Shown here piece by piece: positions 40,403 to 48,491 of a stretch of 64,000 nt of DNA (within the stretch, counting starts at the first letter, position 1; each line of letters starts with the position of its first letter). The notes beneath the pieces are model-generated. The model did no database searches, was not told the DNA's origin, and saw nothing but the letters and a program-made list of their open reading frames with translations. A program made the position numbers and the translations under genes. Source of the stretch: Mycolicibacterium wolinskyi (GTDB lineage: Bacteria; Actinomycetota; Actinomycetes; Mycobacteriales; Mycobacteriaceae); NCBI RefSeq assembly GCF_002101965.1, contig NZ_LQQA01000033.1, positions 620,001 to 684,000 on the forward strand. The letters are read 5' to 3'.

Positions 40403-41527
40403 TCAGCCCGGTGCATATCGCAGTTTGGCGACTGCGGTGCCGTTCCACACGCCGGCACTGATTTCGTCGGACCGCACCGCGACCGCGTCACCGCCGTGTT
40501 CGAGGACTGTCACCGCAACTCGCGACAACAGATCGTACCCGTCGTCGGCGAACGTGAGCGCGCCTGAGCTGGGATCCATACTGCCGAGGATGTCGACGGT
40601 GAAGTCGTACACCAAGGTGTCCACCGCACCCGCGGTCGCGGCCCTTGCGATGTCCCCGAGGTTGGTGACCACAAGCCCCTTGTTCAGGCCGTCTGCCAGG
40701 TTTTCGACCAAGGCGTTGGCCCGCGCCGCGTTCAACCCGCCCAGTGACCTGCGGATCGCGGTGTCGATCTGATCGGGCCTCAACTCGTCGGCAGCGCCGG
40801 GCACGGCCACGATCCGCCGCTTCTGGTCTATGCGTTGATACATGTCGAGCAACGGATCGGCAGCAAACAGGAACAGCGGCCTGGTTTGCGACGGGTCCGC
40901 CTGCCCCAGCTCGGAGTCCACGGCTTCGGCGACGCGTTTGGCGTACGTCTCGAGCAGGACCTTCTTGCCCTCGTCACCGACGAGTCGGCGGACGTGGCCC
41001 CGGTCACGCACGGTGGCGCGGTTGGTGGCTTCTGCGACATCTCGGGCGTACTCGCCGGTGAGCTCGAACTCCTGAGCACGGGTGGTGGCGGTGGCCCGCC
41101 AGAGATTCCAGCCGTCGGCCGAAAGGGTCAGCGCGTACGCCGCCTGTGGCGTCGTGACTGCCCGCACCAGCTGGCCGATATCGAAGTAATTGCCCACCTG
41201 CAGTTGGGATTCCAGGGCGTTGGGGAGCACGTAGACCTCATGGAAGTCGTCGGCGATGAAAATTGCCACCGACCGCGACAGACTGCGCCAGAGATCGGCC
41301 TCGGCGATCTCAGCCCAGCGGGACCGCAGCTGCGCCTCGACGGCATGTCGCGCGCCGGCCTCGCGTATTGTGCGCAGTGCTCTGTCAACGGCGCTCTTGG
41401 CGGTTAACTGGCTCTTGTCGCGCTCATTGGGGCCCGGCGCGGTTTCGGCGTAGACGGTGATGGCGTATTCGTGGCGTTCACCGAGGCGGACCAAGTCGGA
41501 CACGTCTGGCAGCTCGAACCGGGTCAT
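40403..41527 (-). CDS. Bacterial archaeo-eukaryotic release-factor-like (baeRF) protein
   Basis: A 374-residue protein with the three-part layout of the baeRF families: an N-terminal eRF1-like region (TVYAETAPGPNERDKSQLTAK), a central RNase-H-like domain (RSVAIFIADDFHEVYVLPNALE...GQLVRAVTTPQAAYALTLSADGWNLW), and a C-terminal L7Ae-like domain (GAVDTLVYDFTVD...VTVLEHGGDAVAVRSDEI). No GGQ loop was seen, so it is not a classical release factor. Family roles in stalled-ribosome rescue or hibernation are suspected. It converges on prcA with a 17-bp gap. ATG preceded by AGGAGC. Confidence 0.72.
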   Translation of the reverse strand: MTRFELPDVSDLVRLGERHEYAITVYAETAPGPNERDKSQLTAKSAVDRALRTIREAGARHAVEAQLRSRWAEIAEADLWRSLSRSVAIFIADDFHEVYVLPNALESQLQVGNYFDIGQLVRAVTTPQAAYALTLSADGWNLWRATATTRAQEFELTGEYARDVAEATNRATVRDRGHVRRLVGDEGKKVLLETYAKRVAEAVDSELGQADPSQTRPLFLFAADPLLDMYQRIDQKRRIVAVPGAADELRPDQIDTAIRRSLGGLNAARANALVENLADGLNKGLVVTNLGDIARAATAGAVDTLVYDFTVDILGSMDPSSGALTFADDGYDLLSRVAVTVLEHGGDAVAVRSDEISAGVWNGTAVAKLRYAPG

Positions 41528-41589
41528 GGGGCTCCTTTGTGGACTACATCACACTGTAGTCCGCCACGTCAGGCGGGCCCGGAGACGCG

Positions 41590-42468
41590 TCAGCTGACCG
41601 CGCGGCGGATGAGCGCGGCGAATTCCTCGGGGCATTCGACCGGCGTGAAATGGCCTGCGCCATTGACCTTGTGGAGCCGGACGTCGACGAAGTAGTGCTC
41701 GAGCCGGTCGGCCCAGTCCGGCGGGAACAGCGGATCGTGTTGCGGCCACAGCACATCGGTGCTGGCGTGGATCTTGACGGCGCGTCCCGGCGGCAGCTCG
41801 GTGAGTGACTGCGCGACGGTGCCCGCCCCGGCGCGGTACCAGCCCAGCGACGCGGTGAACGCGCCGGGCAGCGCGTAGTCCGCGACGAGGCGGTCCAGGT
41901 CGTCTTCGGAGACCTGGAAACTCGGGCCCGACCAGTGGTCCCAGAAGTGGCGCAGGTACTCGCGCACGGCGTCGGGATTGCCGTCGATCATGCGGTCGGC
42001 GATCGGGAGCTGGTGAAACGCCTGGTACCAGAACTCGTGCATGGCGTGCGGGCTCAGCACGCGGTCGCCGGCGCCGGGCAGGGGCGGTGACAGCACGAGC
42101 GCCTTGACCAGGTGCGGATGCATGCGGGCCACACTCTGGGCGACCCGGCTGCCGACGTCATAGCCGGCCAGCACCACAGCGTCGAGGCCGAGCTCGTTGA
42201 TGAGTCCCACCACGCTCGCGGCCTGGGCACTCGCGCTGTAGAAGTGCTGCACCGACACCGCGTGCTTGTCCGAGCCGCCGAAGCCGCGCAGATCCGGTAC
42301 GACGACGTCGGCGATATCGGTCAGCAGTGGGACGACGTGCCGGTGATCGCGCCGGTTACCCGGCCAGCCGTGCAGCAGGATGACCGCGGGGCCGCCCGAG
42401 ATGCCGTGCCGGTCGAAGGCCAGTCGGAATCCGTCCACCGGAGCACTGCGCGACGACCTCGACGACAT
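41590..42468 (-). CDS. Alpha/beta-hydrolase with an aspartate nucleophile (epoxide hydrolase/dehalogenase type)
   Basis: A 292-residue hydrolase. The oxyanion motif HGWPG is near residue 34 and the nucleophile elbow reads A-G-Y-D-V-G-S, with Asp as nucleophile as in epoxide hydrolases and haloalkane/haloacetate dehalogenases. A cap domain follows (FWYQAFHQLPIADRMIDGNPDAVREYLRHFWDHW). The C-terminal GAGHF carries the catalytic His. Which halogenated or epoxide substrate it uses cannot be decided. It forms a probable unit with the membrane protein upstream on the same strand. Confidence 0.82.
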   Translation of the reverse strand: MSSRSSRSAPVDGFRLAFDRHGISGGPAVILLHGWPGNRRDHRHVVPLLTDIADVVVPDLRGFGGSDKHAVSVQHFYSASAQAASVVGLINELGLDAVVLAGYDVGSRVAQSVARMHPHLVKALVLSPPLPGAGDRVLSPHAMHEFWYQAFHQLPIADRMIDGNPDAVREYLRHFWDHWSGPSFQVSEDDLDRLVADYALPGAFTASLGWYRAGAGTVAQSLTELPPGRAVKIHASTDVLWPQHDPLFPPDWADRLEHYFVDVRLHKVNGAGHFTPVECPEEFAALIRRAVS

Positions 42469-42515
42469 CGTTCAATTCTCATCCCCGCCGCCGGGTTATG
42501 TGCCGGGTTGGCCGA

Positions 42516-42950
42516 TCACTGCGCGGCGGGCTCGCGGCGCCAACCGACGTAGGTCAGCCACAGCCCCATCGCCGTCAGTAGCAGGAAGAAGACCCGCGCG
42601 GCCACGAGCAGGCCCGGGCTGGTGACGGTCGCGTTCGCCCCGGAATCGATTGCCGACGGAATCGCCATCATCGCCAGCCCGCGCAACGCCACGAACCAGC
42701 CGAACAGCGAGATCAGCACCGCGGTGACGCTGTACCAGTACTGGTGGAACGCGATCACGACAAGGCCCATCACGAGCATGGCCGCGCCGAGCATCCACGG
42801 CAGGACGGCGTTGTCGAACAGGCCGCCGAGGAGGCCGGTGAGGTCGGGCAGCCGGATCGCGATGATCAGCGTCGCGAGCGCGACGAACGGGCCGAGCACG
42901 CGGGCGAACGACCGGGTGCGCTGTTGGGCTTCGAGGGTTGCCTGCGGCAT
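42516..42950 (-). CDS. Small four-helix membrane protein
   Basis: A 144-residue protein with four hydrophobic segments (about residues 16-34, 45-67, 74-95, 112-132) and the ending LTYVGWRREPAAQ. No family was recognised. It is divergent from a TetR gene; the 23-bp inverted repeat in between suggests TetR control. Followed by the epoxide-hydrolase-like gene on the same strand. Confidence 0.65.
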   Translation of the reverse strand: MPQATLEAQQRTRSFARVLGPFVALATLIIAIRLPDLTGLLGGLFDNAVLPWMLGAAMLVMGLVVIAFHQYWYSVTAVLISLFGWFVALRGLAMMAIPSAIDSGANATVTSPGLLVAARVFFLLLTAMGLWLTYVGWRREPAAQ

Positions 42951-42962
42951 GAGACTCCAATC

Positions 42963-42985
42963 AATAAACCGACGGACGGTCTATT
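42963..42985. promoter_or_regulatory. 23-bp inverted repeat, probable TetR operator
   Basis: Arms AATAAACCG (42963-42971) and CGGTCTATT (42977-42985) match at 8 of 9 positions around a 5-bp centre. It lies between the divergent membrane-protein and TetR starts and is AT-rich outside, as expected for an operator over promoter elements. Confidence 0.55.
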
Positions 42986-43030
42986 TTTAGAGTAGGCTCG
43001 CGGAGAAGTCACCGTCAACAGGAGGTCGCG

Positions 43031-43690
43031 TTGGCCCGTCGCGTGAAGCCCGAGGAGTACGCCGCGCGCCGGGGCGAGATCCTCGACGTCGCGCTGCAGC
43101 TCATGCATGACAAGGGCTACGAGAAGATGACCATCGACGACGTGCTGACCAAGCTGCAGATGTCCAAAGGTGCGCTCTACCACTACTTCGGCTCGAAACA
43201 GGCGCTCCTGGAAGGCATCGTGGACGCGCTCGCCGAAAGCGCGTCGCGGCCGCTGCGCGCGGTTGTCGACGACGCCGGTCTCGGCGCGATCGACAAGCTC
43301 AACGCGTACATGAACGCGTCCGCCACCTGGAAGGCCGACAACCCGACGGCGGTGGCGACACTGGTCCACCTGTGGCGCGACGAGAACGCGCTGTTCCGGC
43401 AGAAACTTGCCCAGGAGTCGATGCGCACCTCGGTGCCCATGCTCGAAGCGATCATCCGGCAGGGCTGCGACGAAGGCGTGTTCGACACCGCGTTTCCGCA
43501 CGAGGCCGCGATGTTCATCGCGGGTCTGGACGGCGTACTGGCCGACGCCTACGCCGTCGCGATCGAACAGGACGGGCGCAGCGGCATCGACATCGGCGGA
43601 CCGCGCGCGCAACGCGTGCTCGGTGCGTACCTACAGGCGTTCGAGCGGATTCTCGGCATGACACCGGGCTCGCTGACTGTATCGGGCTGA
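43031..43690 (+). CDS. TetR-family regulator
   Basis: A 219-residue TetR protein. Helix-turn-helix MTIDDVLTKLQMSKGALYHYFGSKQALLEGIV (about 36-67). The C-terminal domain is of the AcrR type with a KADNPTAVATLVHLWRDENALFRQKLAQESM helix. TTG start with an AGGAGG ribosome site. Likely represses itself and the divergent membrane-protein/hydrolase unit through the operator at 42963-42985 (inference). Confidence 0.86.
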   Translation: MARRVKPEEYAARRGEILDVALQLMHDKGYEKMTIDDVLTKLQMSKGALYHYFGSKQALLEGIVDALAESASRPLRAVVDDAGLGAIDKLNAYMNASATWKADNPTAVATLVHLWRDENALFRQKLAQESMRTSVPMLEAIIRQGCDEGVFDTAFPHEAAMFIAGLDGVLADAYAVAIEQDGRSGIDIGGPRAQRVLGAYLQAFERILGMTPGSLTVSG

Positions 43691-43760
43691 GCCGACTCGG
43701 GCGACGCGCAAACCACGCCTTGCCCACCGTTACTGTGAACCACCCCGTAAGCTCGATAAC

Positions 43761-45119
43761 GTGCAGCGACGAATCATGGGCATCGAGACGGAATTCGGTG
43801 TGACCTGCACGTTCCATGGCCATCGCCGGCTCAGTCCCGACGAGGTCGCCCGCTATCTCTTCCGGCGGGTGGTGTCGTGGGGCCGCAGTTCCAACGTCTT
43901 CCTACGCAACGGCGCCCGGTTGTATCTCGATGTGGGCAGCCACCCCGAGTACGCGACCGCCGAATGCGACAACCTGATCCAGTTGGTCACCCACGACCGC
44001 GCTGGTGAGCGCGTCCTGGAGGATCTGCTGATCGACGCCGAACAGCGACTGGCCGACGAGGGCATCGGCGGCGACATCTACCTGTTCAAGAACAACACGG
44101 ACTCGGCGGGCAACTCCTACGGCTGCCACGAGAATTACCTGATCGTGCGGGCCGGCGAGTTCTCCCGGATTTCCGACGTCCTGTTGCCGTTCCTCGTCAC
44201 GCGTCAGCTCATCTGCGGCGCGGGCAAGGTGCTGCAGACGCCCAAGGCGGCCACGTTCTGCCTGAGCCAGCGCGCCGAGCACATCTGGGAGGGTGTCTCC
44301 AGCGCGACCACGCGCAGCCGCCCGATCATCAACACGCGCGACGAGCCGCACGCCGACGCCGAGAAGTACCGCCGCCTGCACGTCATCGTCGGCGACTCGA
44401 ACATGTGCGAGGCGACCACCATGCTCAAGGTGGGCACCGCATCGCTCGTGCTGGAGATGATCGAGGCCGGGGTTCCGTTCCGCGACTTCTCGCTCGACAA
44501 TCCCATCCGCGCGATCCGCGAAGTGAGCCACGATCTCACCGGTAGGCGTCCGGTCCGGCTCGCCGGCGGCCGCCAGGCCAGTGCGCTCGACATCCAGCGC
44601 GAGTACTTCACCCGCGCCGTGGAGTATCTGCAGACCCGCGAGCCGAACACCCAGATCGAGCAGGTCGTCGACCTGTGGGGCCGCCAGCTCGATGCGGTCG
44701 AGAGCCAGGATTTCGCGAAGGTCGACACCGAGATCGACTGGGTGATCAAACGCAAGCTGTTCCAGCGCTACCAGGACCGCTACAACATGGAGCTGTCCGA
44801 CCCGAAGATCAGCCAGTTGGACCTGGCCTACCACGACATCAAGCGCGGTCGCGGGGTGTTCGATCTGCTGCAGCGCAAGGGCCTGGCCGCCAGGATCACC
44901 ACCGACGAGGACATCGACGCCGCGGTCAACACGCCGCCGCAGACCACGCGGGCCAAACTGCGCGGCGAGTTCATCAGCGCCGCACAGGAAGCGGGCCGCG
45001 ACTTCACCGTCGACTGGGTGCATCTCAAGCTCAACGACCAGGCTCAGCGGACCGTGCTCTGCAAGGATCCGTTCCGGTCGGTCGACGAGCGCGTGAAGCG
45101 GCTGATCGCCAGCATGTAG
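43761..45119 (+). CDS. pafA: Pup-protein ligase PafA
   Basis: Uses ATP to join the C-terminal glutamate of deamidated Pup to lysines of substrates. The 452-residue protein is a paralogue of Dop: N-terminus MQRRIMGIETEFGVT with Mg-ATP ligands E9 and E11, and LRNGARLYLDVGSHPEYATAECD with the catalytic Asp. ATP-binding INTRDEPHADAEKYRRLHVI is also shared with Dop. It lacks the Dop-loop. GTG start. First gene of the pafA-pafB-pafC-tatA-tatC run. Confidence 0.96.
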   Translation: MQRRIMGIETEFGVTCTFHGHRRLSPDEVARYLFRRVVSWGRSSNVFLRNGARLYLDVGSHPEYATAECDNLIQLVTHDRAGERVLEDLLIDAEQRLADEGIGGDIYLFKNNTDSAGNSYGCHENYLIVRAGEFSRISDVLLPFLVTRQLICGAGKVLQTPKAATFCLSQRAEHIWEGVSSATTRSRPIINTRDEPHADAEKYRRLHVIVGDSNMCEATTMLKVGTASLVLEMIEAGVPFRDFSLDNPIRAIREVSHDLTGRRPVRLAGGRQASALDIQREYFTRAVEYLQTREPNTQIEQVVDLWGRQLDAVESQDFAKVDTEIDWVIKRKLFQRYQDRYNMELSDPKISQLDLAYHDIKRGRGVFDLLQRKGLAARITTDEDIDAAVNTPPQTTRAKLRGEFISAAQEAGRDFTVDWVHLKLNDQAQRTVLCKDPFRSVDERVKRLIASM

Positions 45120-45206
45120 CCCGGACGGCGGGCTGGGCCTTGTCCGGCGACACTTCCGGCCCGCCGATCTACGGTTGCCGACAACCGACGCCCTAAGCTG
45201 TTGCGA

Positions 45207-46199
45207 GTGGCGGTCTCCAAAGTCGAGCGGTTGATGAACCTCGTGATCGCACTGCTGTCCACCCGGACATTCCTGCCCGCCGAGAAGATCCGGACCAGTG
45301 TCGCGGGCTACGCCGACAGCCCCAGCGACGAGGCGTTCTCCCGGATGTTCGAGCGCGACAAGAACGAACTGCGCGATCTCGGCATCCCGCTGGAGACCGG
45401 ACGGGTGTCGAAGTTCGACCCGACCGAGGGCTACCGCATCAACCGGGACTCGTACGCGCTGCCGCCCGTGCAGCTGACGGCCGACGAGGCCGCCGCGGTG
45501 GCCGTCGCGACCCAGCTGTGGCAGTCACCCGAACTGGTCACCGCGACCCAGGGTGCACTGCTCAAGCTGCGTGCGGCGGGCGTCGACGTGGACGCCGACG
45601 ACGCCGGGGTCGCCATCGCCTCCACCGCGACGCTTCCCGGGCTGCGCGGCTCCGAGGAGGTGCTGCGAATCCTGTTGTCCGCCATCGATTCCGGGCGCGC
45701 CGTGCAGTTCGAGCATCGCCCGATGCGCAGCGCCGAGTACACGACACGCAACGTCGAACCGTGGGGCATCGTCACGCACCGCGGCCGGTGGTACCTCGTC
45801 GGACATGACCGTGACCGCAACGACACCCGCACCTTCCGGCTGTCCCGCATCGACTCCGGGGTCAGGCCCGTCGGCCCGTCCGGCGTGGTGAGCAAACCCG
45901 ACGGGGTGAACCTTCGCGAGATCGTCAGCCGCGTGGTGGCCGAGATGCCGACCGGGGAACAGGCCAAGGTGTGGATCGCCGGCGGGCGCGCGACCGCACT
46001 GCGCCGCCAGGCCGTTGCGACCGCGCCCCGGACGCTGGGCGGGCGCGCGGGCGAGGAGATCACCGTCGACCTCGGGATGTCGGATCGGCTGGCCCGCGAG
46101 ATCGCGAGTTACGGCGCGGATGCGGTGGCGCTCGAACCGCAATCCTTGCGCGACGAAGTGGTGGCGCGGTTGAGGGCGCAGGCGGGAGGCTGGCGGTAA
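45207..46199 (+). CDS. pafB: WYL-domain transcription regulator PafB
   Basis: One half of the PafBC activator of the LexA/RecA-independent DNA-damage response in mycobacteria. The 330-residue protein has an N-terminal winged helix (VSKVERLMNLVIALLSTRTFLPAEKI), a WYL domain (PWGIVTHRGRWYLVGHDRDRNDTRTFRLSRI, about residues 187-217) and a C-terminal WCX extension. The GTG at 45207 matches the M. tuberculosis start (M-A-x-SKVER); a TTG lies 6 bases earlier. A hairpin-like GGCGGGC/GCCCGCC pair separates it from pafA. Confidence 0.93.
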   Translation: MAVSKVERLMNLVIALLSTRTFLPAEKIRTSVAGYADSPSDEAFSRMFERDKNELRDLGIPLETGRVSKFDPTEGYRINRDSYALPPVQLTADEAAAVAVATQLWQSPELVTATQGALLKLRAAGVDVDADDAGVAIASTATLPGLRGSEEVLRILLSAIDSGRAVQFEHRPMRSAEYTTRNVEPWGIVTHRGRWYLVGHDRDRNDTRTFRLSRIDSGVRPVGPSGVVSKPDGVNLREIVSRVVAEMPTGEQAKVWIAGGRATALRRQAVATAPRTLGGRAGEEITVDLGMSDRLAREIASYGADAVALEPQSLRDEVVARLRAQAGGWR

Positions 46200-46233
46200 T
46201 GAGGGGCAGCGAGGAGCCGGAGGCGGATCGCGC

Positions 46234-47190
46234 ATGAGTCAGGTGTCGACACGGCTGGTACGGCTGCTCAACATGGTTCCGTACTTTCAGGCGAATCCGA
46301 AGGTGACGCGGGCTGAAGCGGCGGCAGCGCTCGGCGTGTCGGACAAACAGCTCGACGCCGACCTGGACCAGCTCTGGATGTGCGGCCTGCCCGGCTACAG
46401 CCCGGGCGATCTCATCGACTTCGACTTCGTCGGCGACACGATCCAAGTGACGTTCTCGGCGGGTGTCGATCACCCGCTGCGGCTCACGTCGACGGAAGCC
46501 ACCGGGGTTCTGGTCGCGTTGCGTGCGCTGGTCGACGTGCCCGGCATGGTCGATCCCGAAGCCGCCCGCAGCGCGATCGCCAAGATCGAATCCGCCGCGG
46601 GCAGCCAGCGGGCCGCGGTCGAGGAGTCCATTCCGGCGGAATCCGGTGCGGCCGCGGCCGTGCGGGCTGCGGTGCGCGACGGTCGCGCCGTGACGCTGGA
46701 GTACTACTCGGCCTCGCGGGATTCGCTCACGAGCCGCACGGTCGATCCGATCCGTGTGGTCCTCGTCGGTGACAACAGCTACCTGGAGGCGTGGTGTCGC
46801 AGTGCTGAGGCGGTGCGGCTGTTCCGGTTCGACCGGATCGTCGACGCCCACCTGCTCGACGACCCGGCCGCGCCGCCTCCGCCCGCGGTGCAGGCCGGCC
46901 CCGACACGTCGTTGTTCGACGCCGATCCGGCGCTGCCGGCGGCGACGCTGCTGATCGAGCCTTCGGCGGCATGGATGTTCGACTACTACCCGCTGCGCGT
47001 GGTCACCGAATTGCCCGACGGTGCCTGCGAGGCGGCGATGACGTATGCGTCCGAGGAATGGATGGCGCGATTCGTCCTCGGGTTCGGCTCGGCAGTGCGG
47101 GTGCTGGCCCCCGACTCGTTGGCGCAGCGCGTCCAGCGGGCGGCCGCAGAGGCTCTGCGCGCGTACGACGCCGACGTCGGACACGGGTAG
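46234..47190 (+). CDS. pafC: WYL-domain transcription regulator PafC
   Basis: Partner of PafB. The 318-residue protein has an N-terminal winged helix (STRLVRLLNMVPYFQANPKVTRAEAAAALGVSDKQLDADLDQLWMCGLPGY), a WYL domain (about 147-210, with VVLVGDNSYLEAWCRSAEAVRLFRFDRI) and a C-terminal WCX domain. Gap to pafB is 34 bp, rather than the overlap seen in some mycobacteria. The ATG is used. Confidence 0.93.
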   Translation: MSQVSTRLVRLLNMVPYFQANPKVTRAEAAAALGVSDKQLDADLDQLWMCGLPGYSPGDLIDFDFVGDTIQVTFSAGVDHPLRLTSTEATGVLVALRALVDVPGMVDPEAARSAIAKIESAAGSQRAAVEESIPAESGAAAAVRAAVRDGRAVTLEYYSASRDSLTSRTVDPIRVVLVGDNSYLEAWCRSAEAVRLFRFDRIVDAHLLDDPAAPPPPAVQAGPDTSLFDADPALPAATLLIEPSAAWMFDYYPLRVVTELPDGACEAAMTYASEEWMARFVLGFGSAVRVLAPDSLAQRVQRAAAEALRAYDADVGHG

Positions 47191-47220
47191 ACTCGCCTCA
47201 GACGTCTGGAGGTAACCAAA

Positions 47221-47466
47221 TTGGGTGGTCTACAACCCTGGCACTGGGTCATTGTCATCGCGGTGTTCGTGCTGCTCTTCGGCGCCAAGAAGCTGCCGGA
47301 CGCGGCCCGCTCACTCGGCAAGTCGATGCGGATCTTCAAGTCCGAGATCAAGGAGATGCAGTCCGAGTCCAAAGCGGAGGAGGCTGCACCCGCCAAGCCG
47401 ATCACCTCCGAGCGTGTCGAGACGCCTGCTCCCGAGCAGCAGTCCCCGGACCGCCACACGGCCTGA
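47221..47466 (+). CDS. tatA: Twin-arginine translocase subunit TatA
   Basis: Pore-forming subunit of the Tat export system for folded proteins. In 81 residues: a single membrane helix (about 7-20), the conserved hinge F20-G21 and amphipathic helix KKLPDAARSLGKSMRIFKSEIKEM, then a charged tail. The TTG at 47221 follows GGAGG (GTCTGGAGGTAACC) and gives the expected short N-terminus. Followed by tatC after 77 bp. Confidence 0.93.
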   Translation: MGGLQPWHWVIVIAVFVLLFGAKKLPDAARSLGKSMRIFKSEIKEMQSESKAEEAAPAKPITSERVETPAPEQQSPDRHTA

Positions 47467-47543
47467 CTCGGCCGACATCCTGACCGCGGTCACCGGCCGC
47501 GTCGTGAGGCTGCGTCTCCCACAGGCCTGGTGAAGCAAAGCAC

Positions 47544-48491
47544 GTGCAGACCCCCGGTATCTTCAAGAAGTTCGATCCCCGCCATCGGCGTTCGCGGGTC
47601 AATCCCGACGGCACCATGTCGCTGGTCGACCACCTCCAGGAACTCCGCAATCGACTGCTGATCGCGGTTGCCGCGGTCGTCGTCACGACGATCTTCGGGT
47701 TCCTCTGGTACACCCACGGCATCTTCGGATTCCACAGCCTCGGCGAATGGCTGCGCGGCCCGTACTGCGCACTGCCCGCGTCGGCCCGGGCCAGCATCAC
47801 GCCGGACGGGGAGTGTCGCCTACTGGCCACCGCGCCGTTCGACCAGTTCATGCTGCGCCTCAAGGTGGCCATGGCGGCCGGGGTGGTGTTGGCCTGCCCG
47901 GTGTGGCTCTACCAACTGTGGGCATTCATCACGCCCGGCCTGTACAAGAAAGAACGCCGGTTCGCCATGGTGTTCGTCGGCTTCGGCGCCGTGCTGTTCA
48001 TCGCAGGCGCCGTGCTGGCCTACGTGGTGTTGGCCACCGCGCTGGGCTTCCTGCTGACGGTCGGCAGCGACGTCCAGGTCACCGCACTGTCCGGCGACAA
48101 GTACTTCGGGTTCCTGATCAACCTGCTGCTGGTGTTCGGCATCAGCTTCGAGTTCCCGCTGCTGATCATCATGCTCAACCTGGTCGGCATGCTGACCTAC
48201 GAGCGGCTCAAGGCGTGGCGGCGCGGTCTGATCTTCGGCCTGTTCGTGTTCGCGGCGTTCGCGACGCCCGGCTCCGACCCGTTCACGATGCTCGCGTTGG
48301 CGTGCGCGCTCACCGTGCTGTTGGAGTTCGCCATCCAGGTGGCCCGGTTCAACGACAAACGCAAGGCTCGGCGCGAGGCCCTGGAAGTACCCGAGGACGA
48401 GGCGGCGCCGATCGGCGAAGCCGAGCCGATCGAGGCGCCGAGTCCGGTCTCCGCACCGTCTCGGCTCACGGTCGACGACGATGCCACCTGA
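47544..48491 (+). CDS. tatC: Twin-arginine translocase subunit TatC
   Basis: Six-helix membrane receptor for twin-arginine signal peptides. The 315-residue protein begins with the cytoplasmic signal-binding motif SLVDHLQELRNRLLIA near residue 24; the P-loop region PFDQFMLRLKVAM and FITPGLYKKERRF follow. It has a long C-terminal cytoplasmic tail rich in Glu/Ala/Pro. GTG start. Its end overlaps helY by 11 bp. Confidence 0.94.
   Translation: MQTPGIFKKFDPRHRRSRVNPDGTMSLVDHLQELRNRLLIAVAAVVVTTIFGFLWYTHGIFGFHSLGEWLRGPYCALPASARASITPDGECRLLATAPFDQFMLRLKVAMAAGVVLACPVWLYQLWAFITPGLYKKERRFAMVFVGFGAVLFIAGAVLAYVVLATALGFLLTVGSDVQVTALSGDKYFGFLINLLLVFGISFEFPLLIIMLNLVGMLTYERLKAWRRGLIFGLFVFAAFATPGSDPFTMLALACALTVLLEFAIQVARFNDKRKARREALEVPEDEAAPIGEAEPIEAPSPVSAPSRLTVDDDAT

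Noticed and set aside
45127..45165. GGCGGGC/GCCCGCC inverted arms between pafA and pafB as a terminator
   Set aside because: Arms of 7 bp with a loop of about 25 nt and no T-run, in a region this GC-rich, are not convincing.
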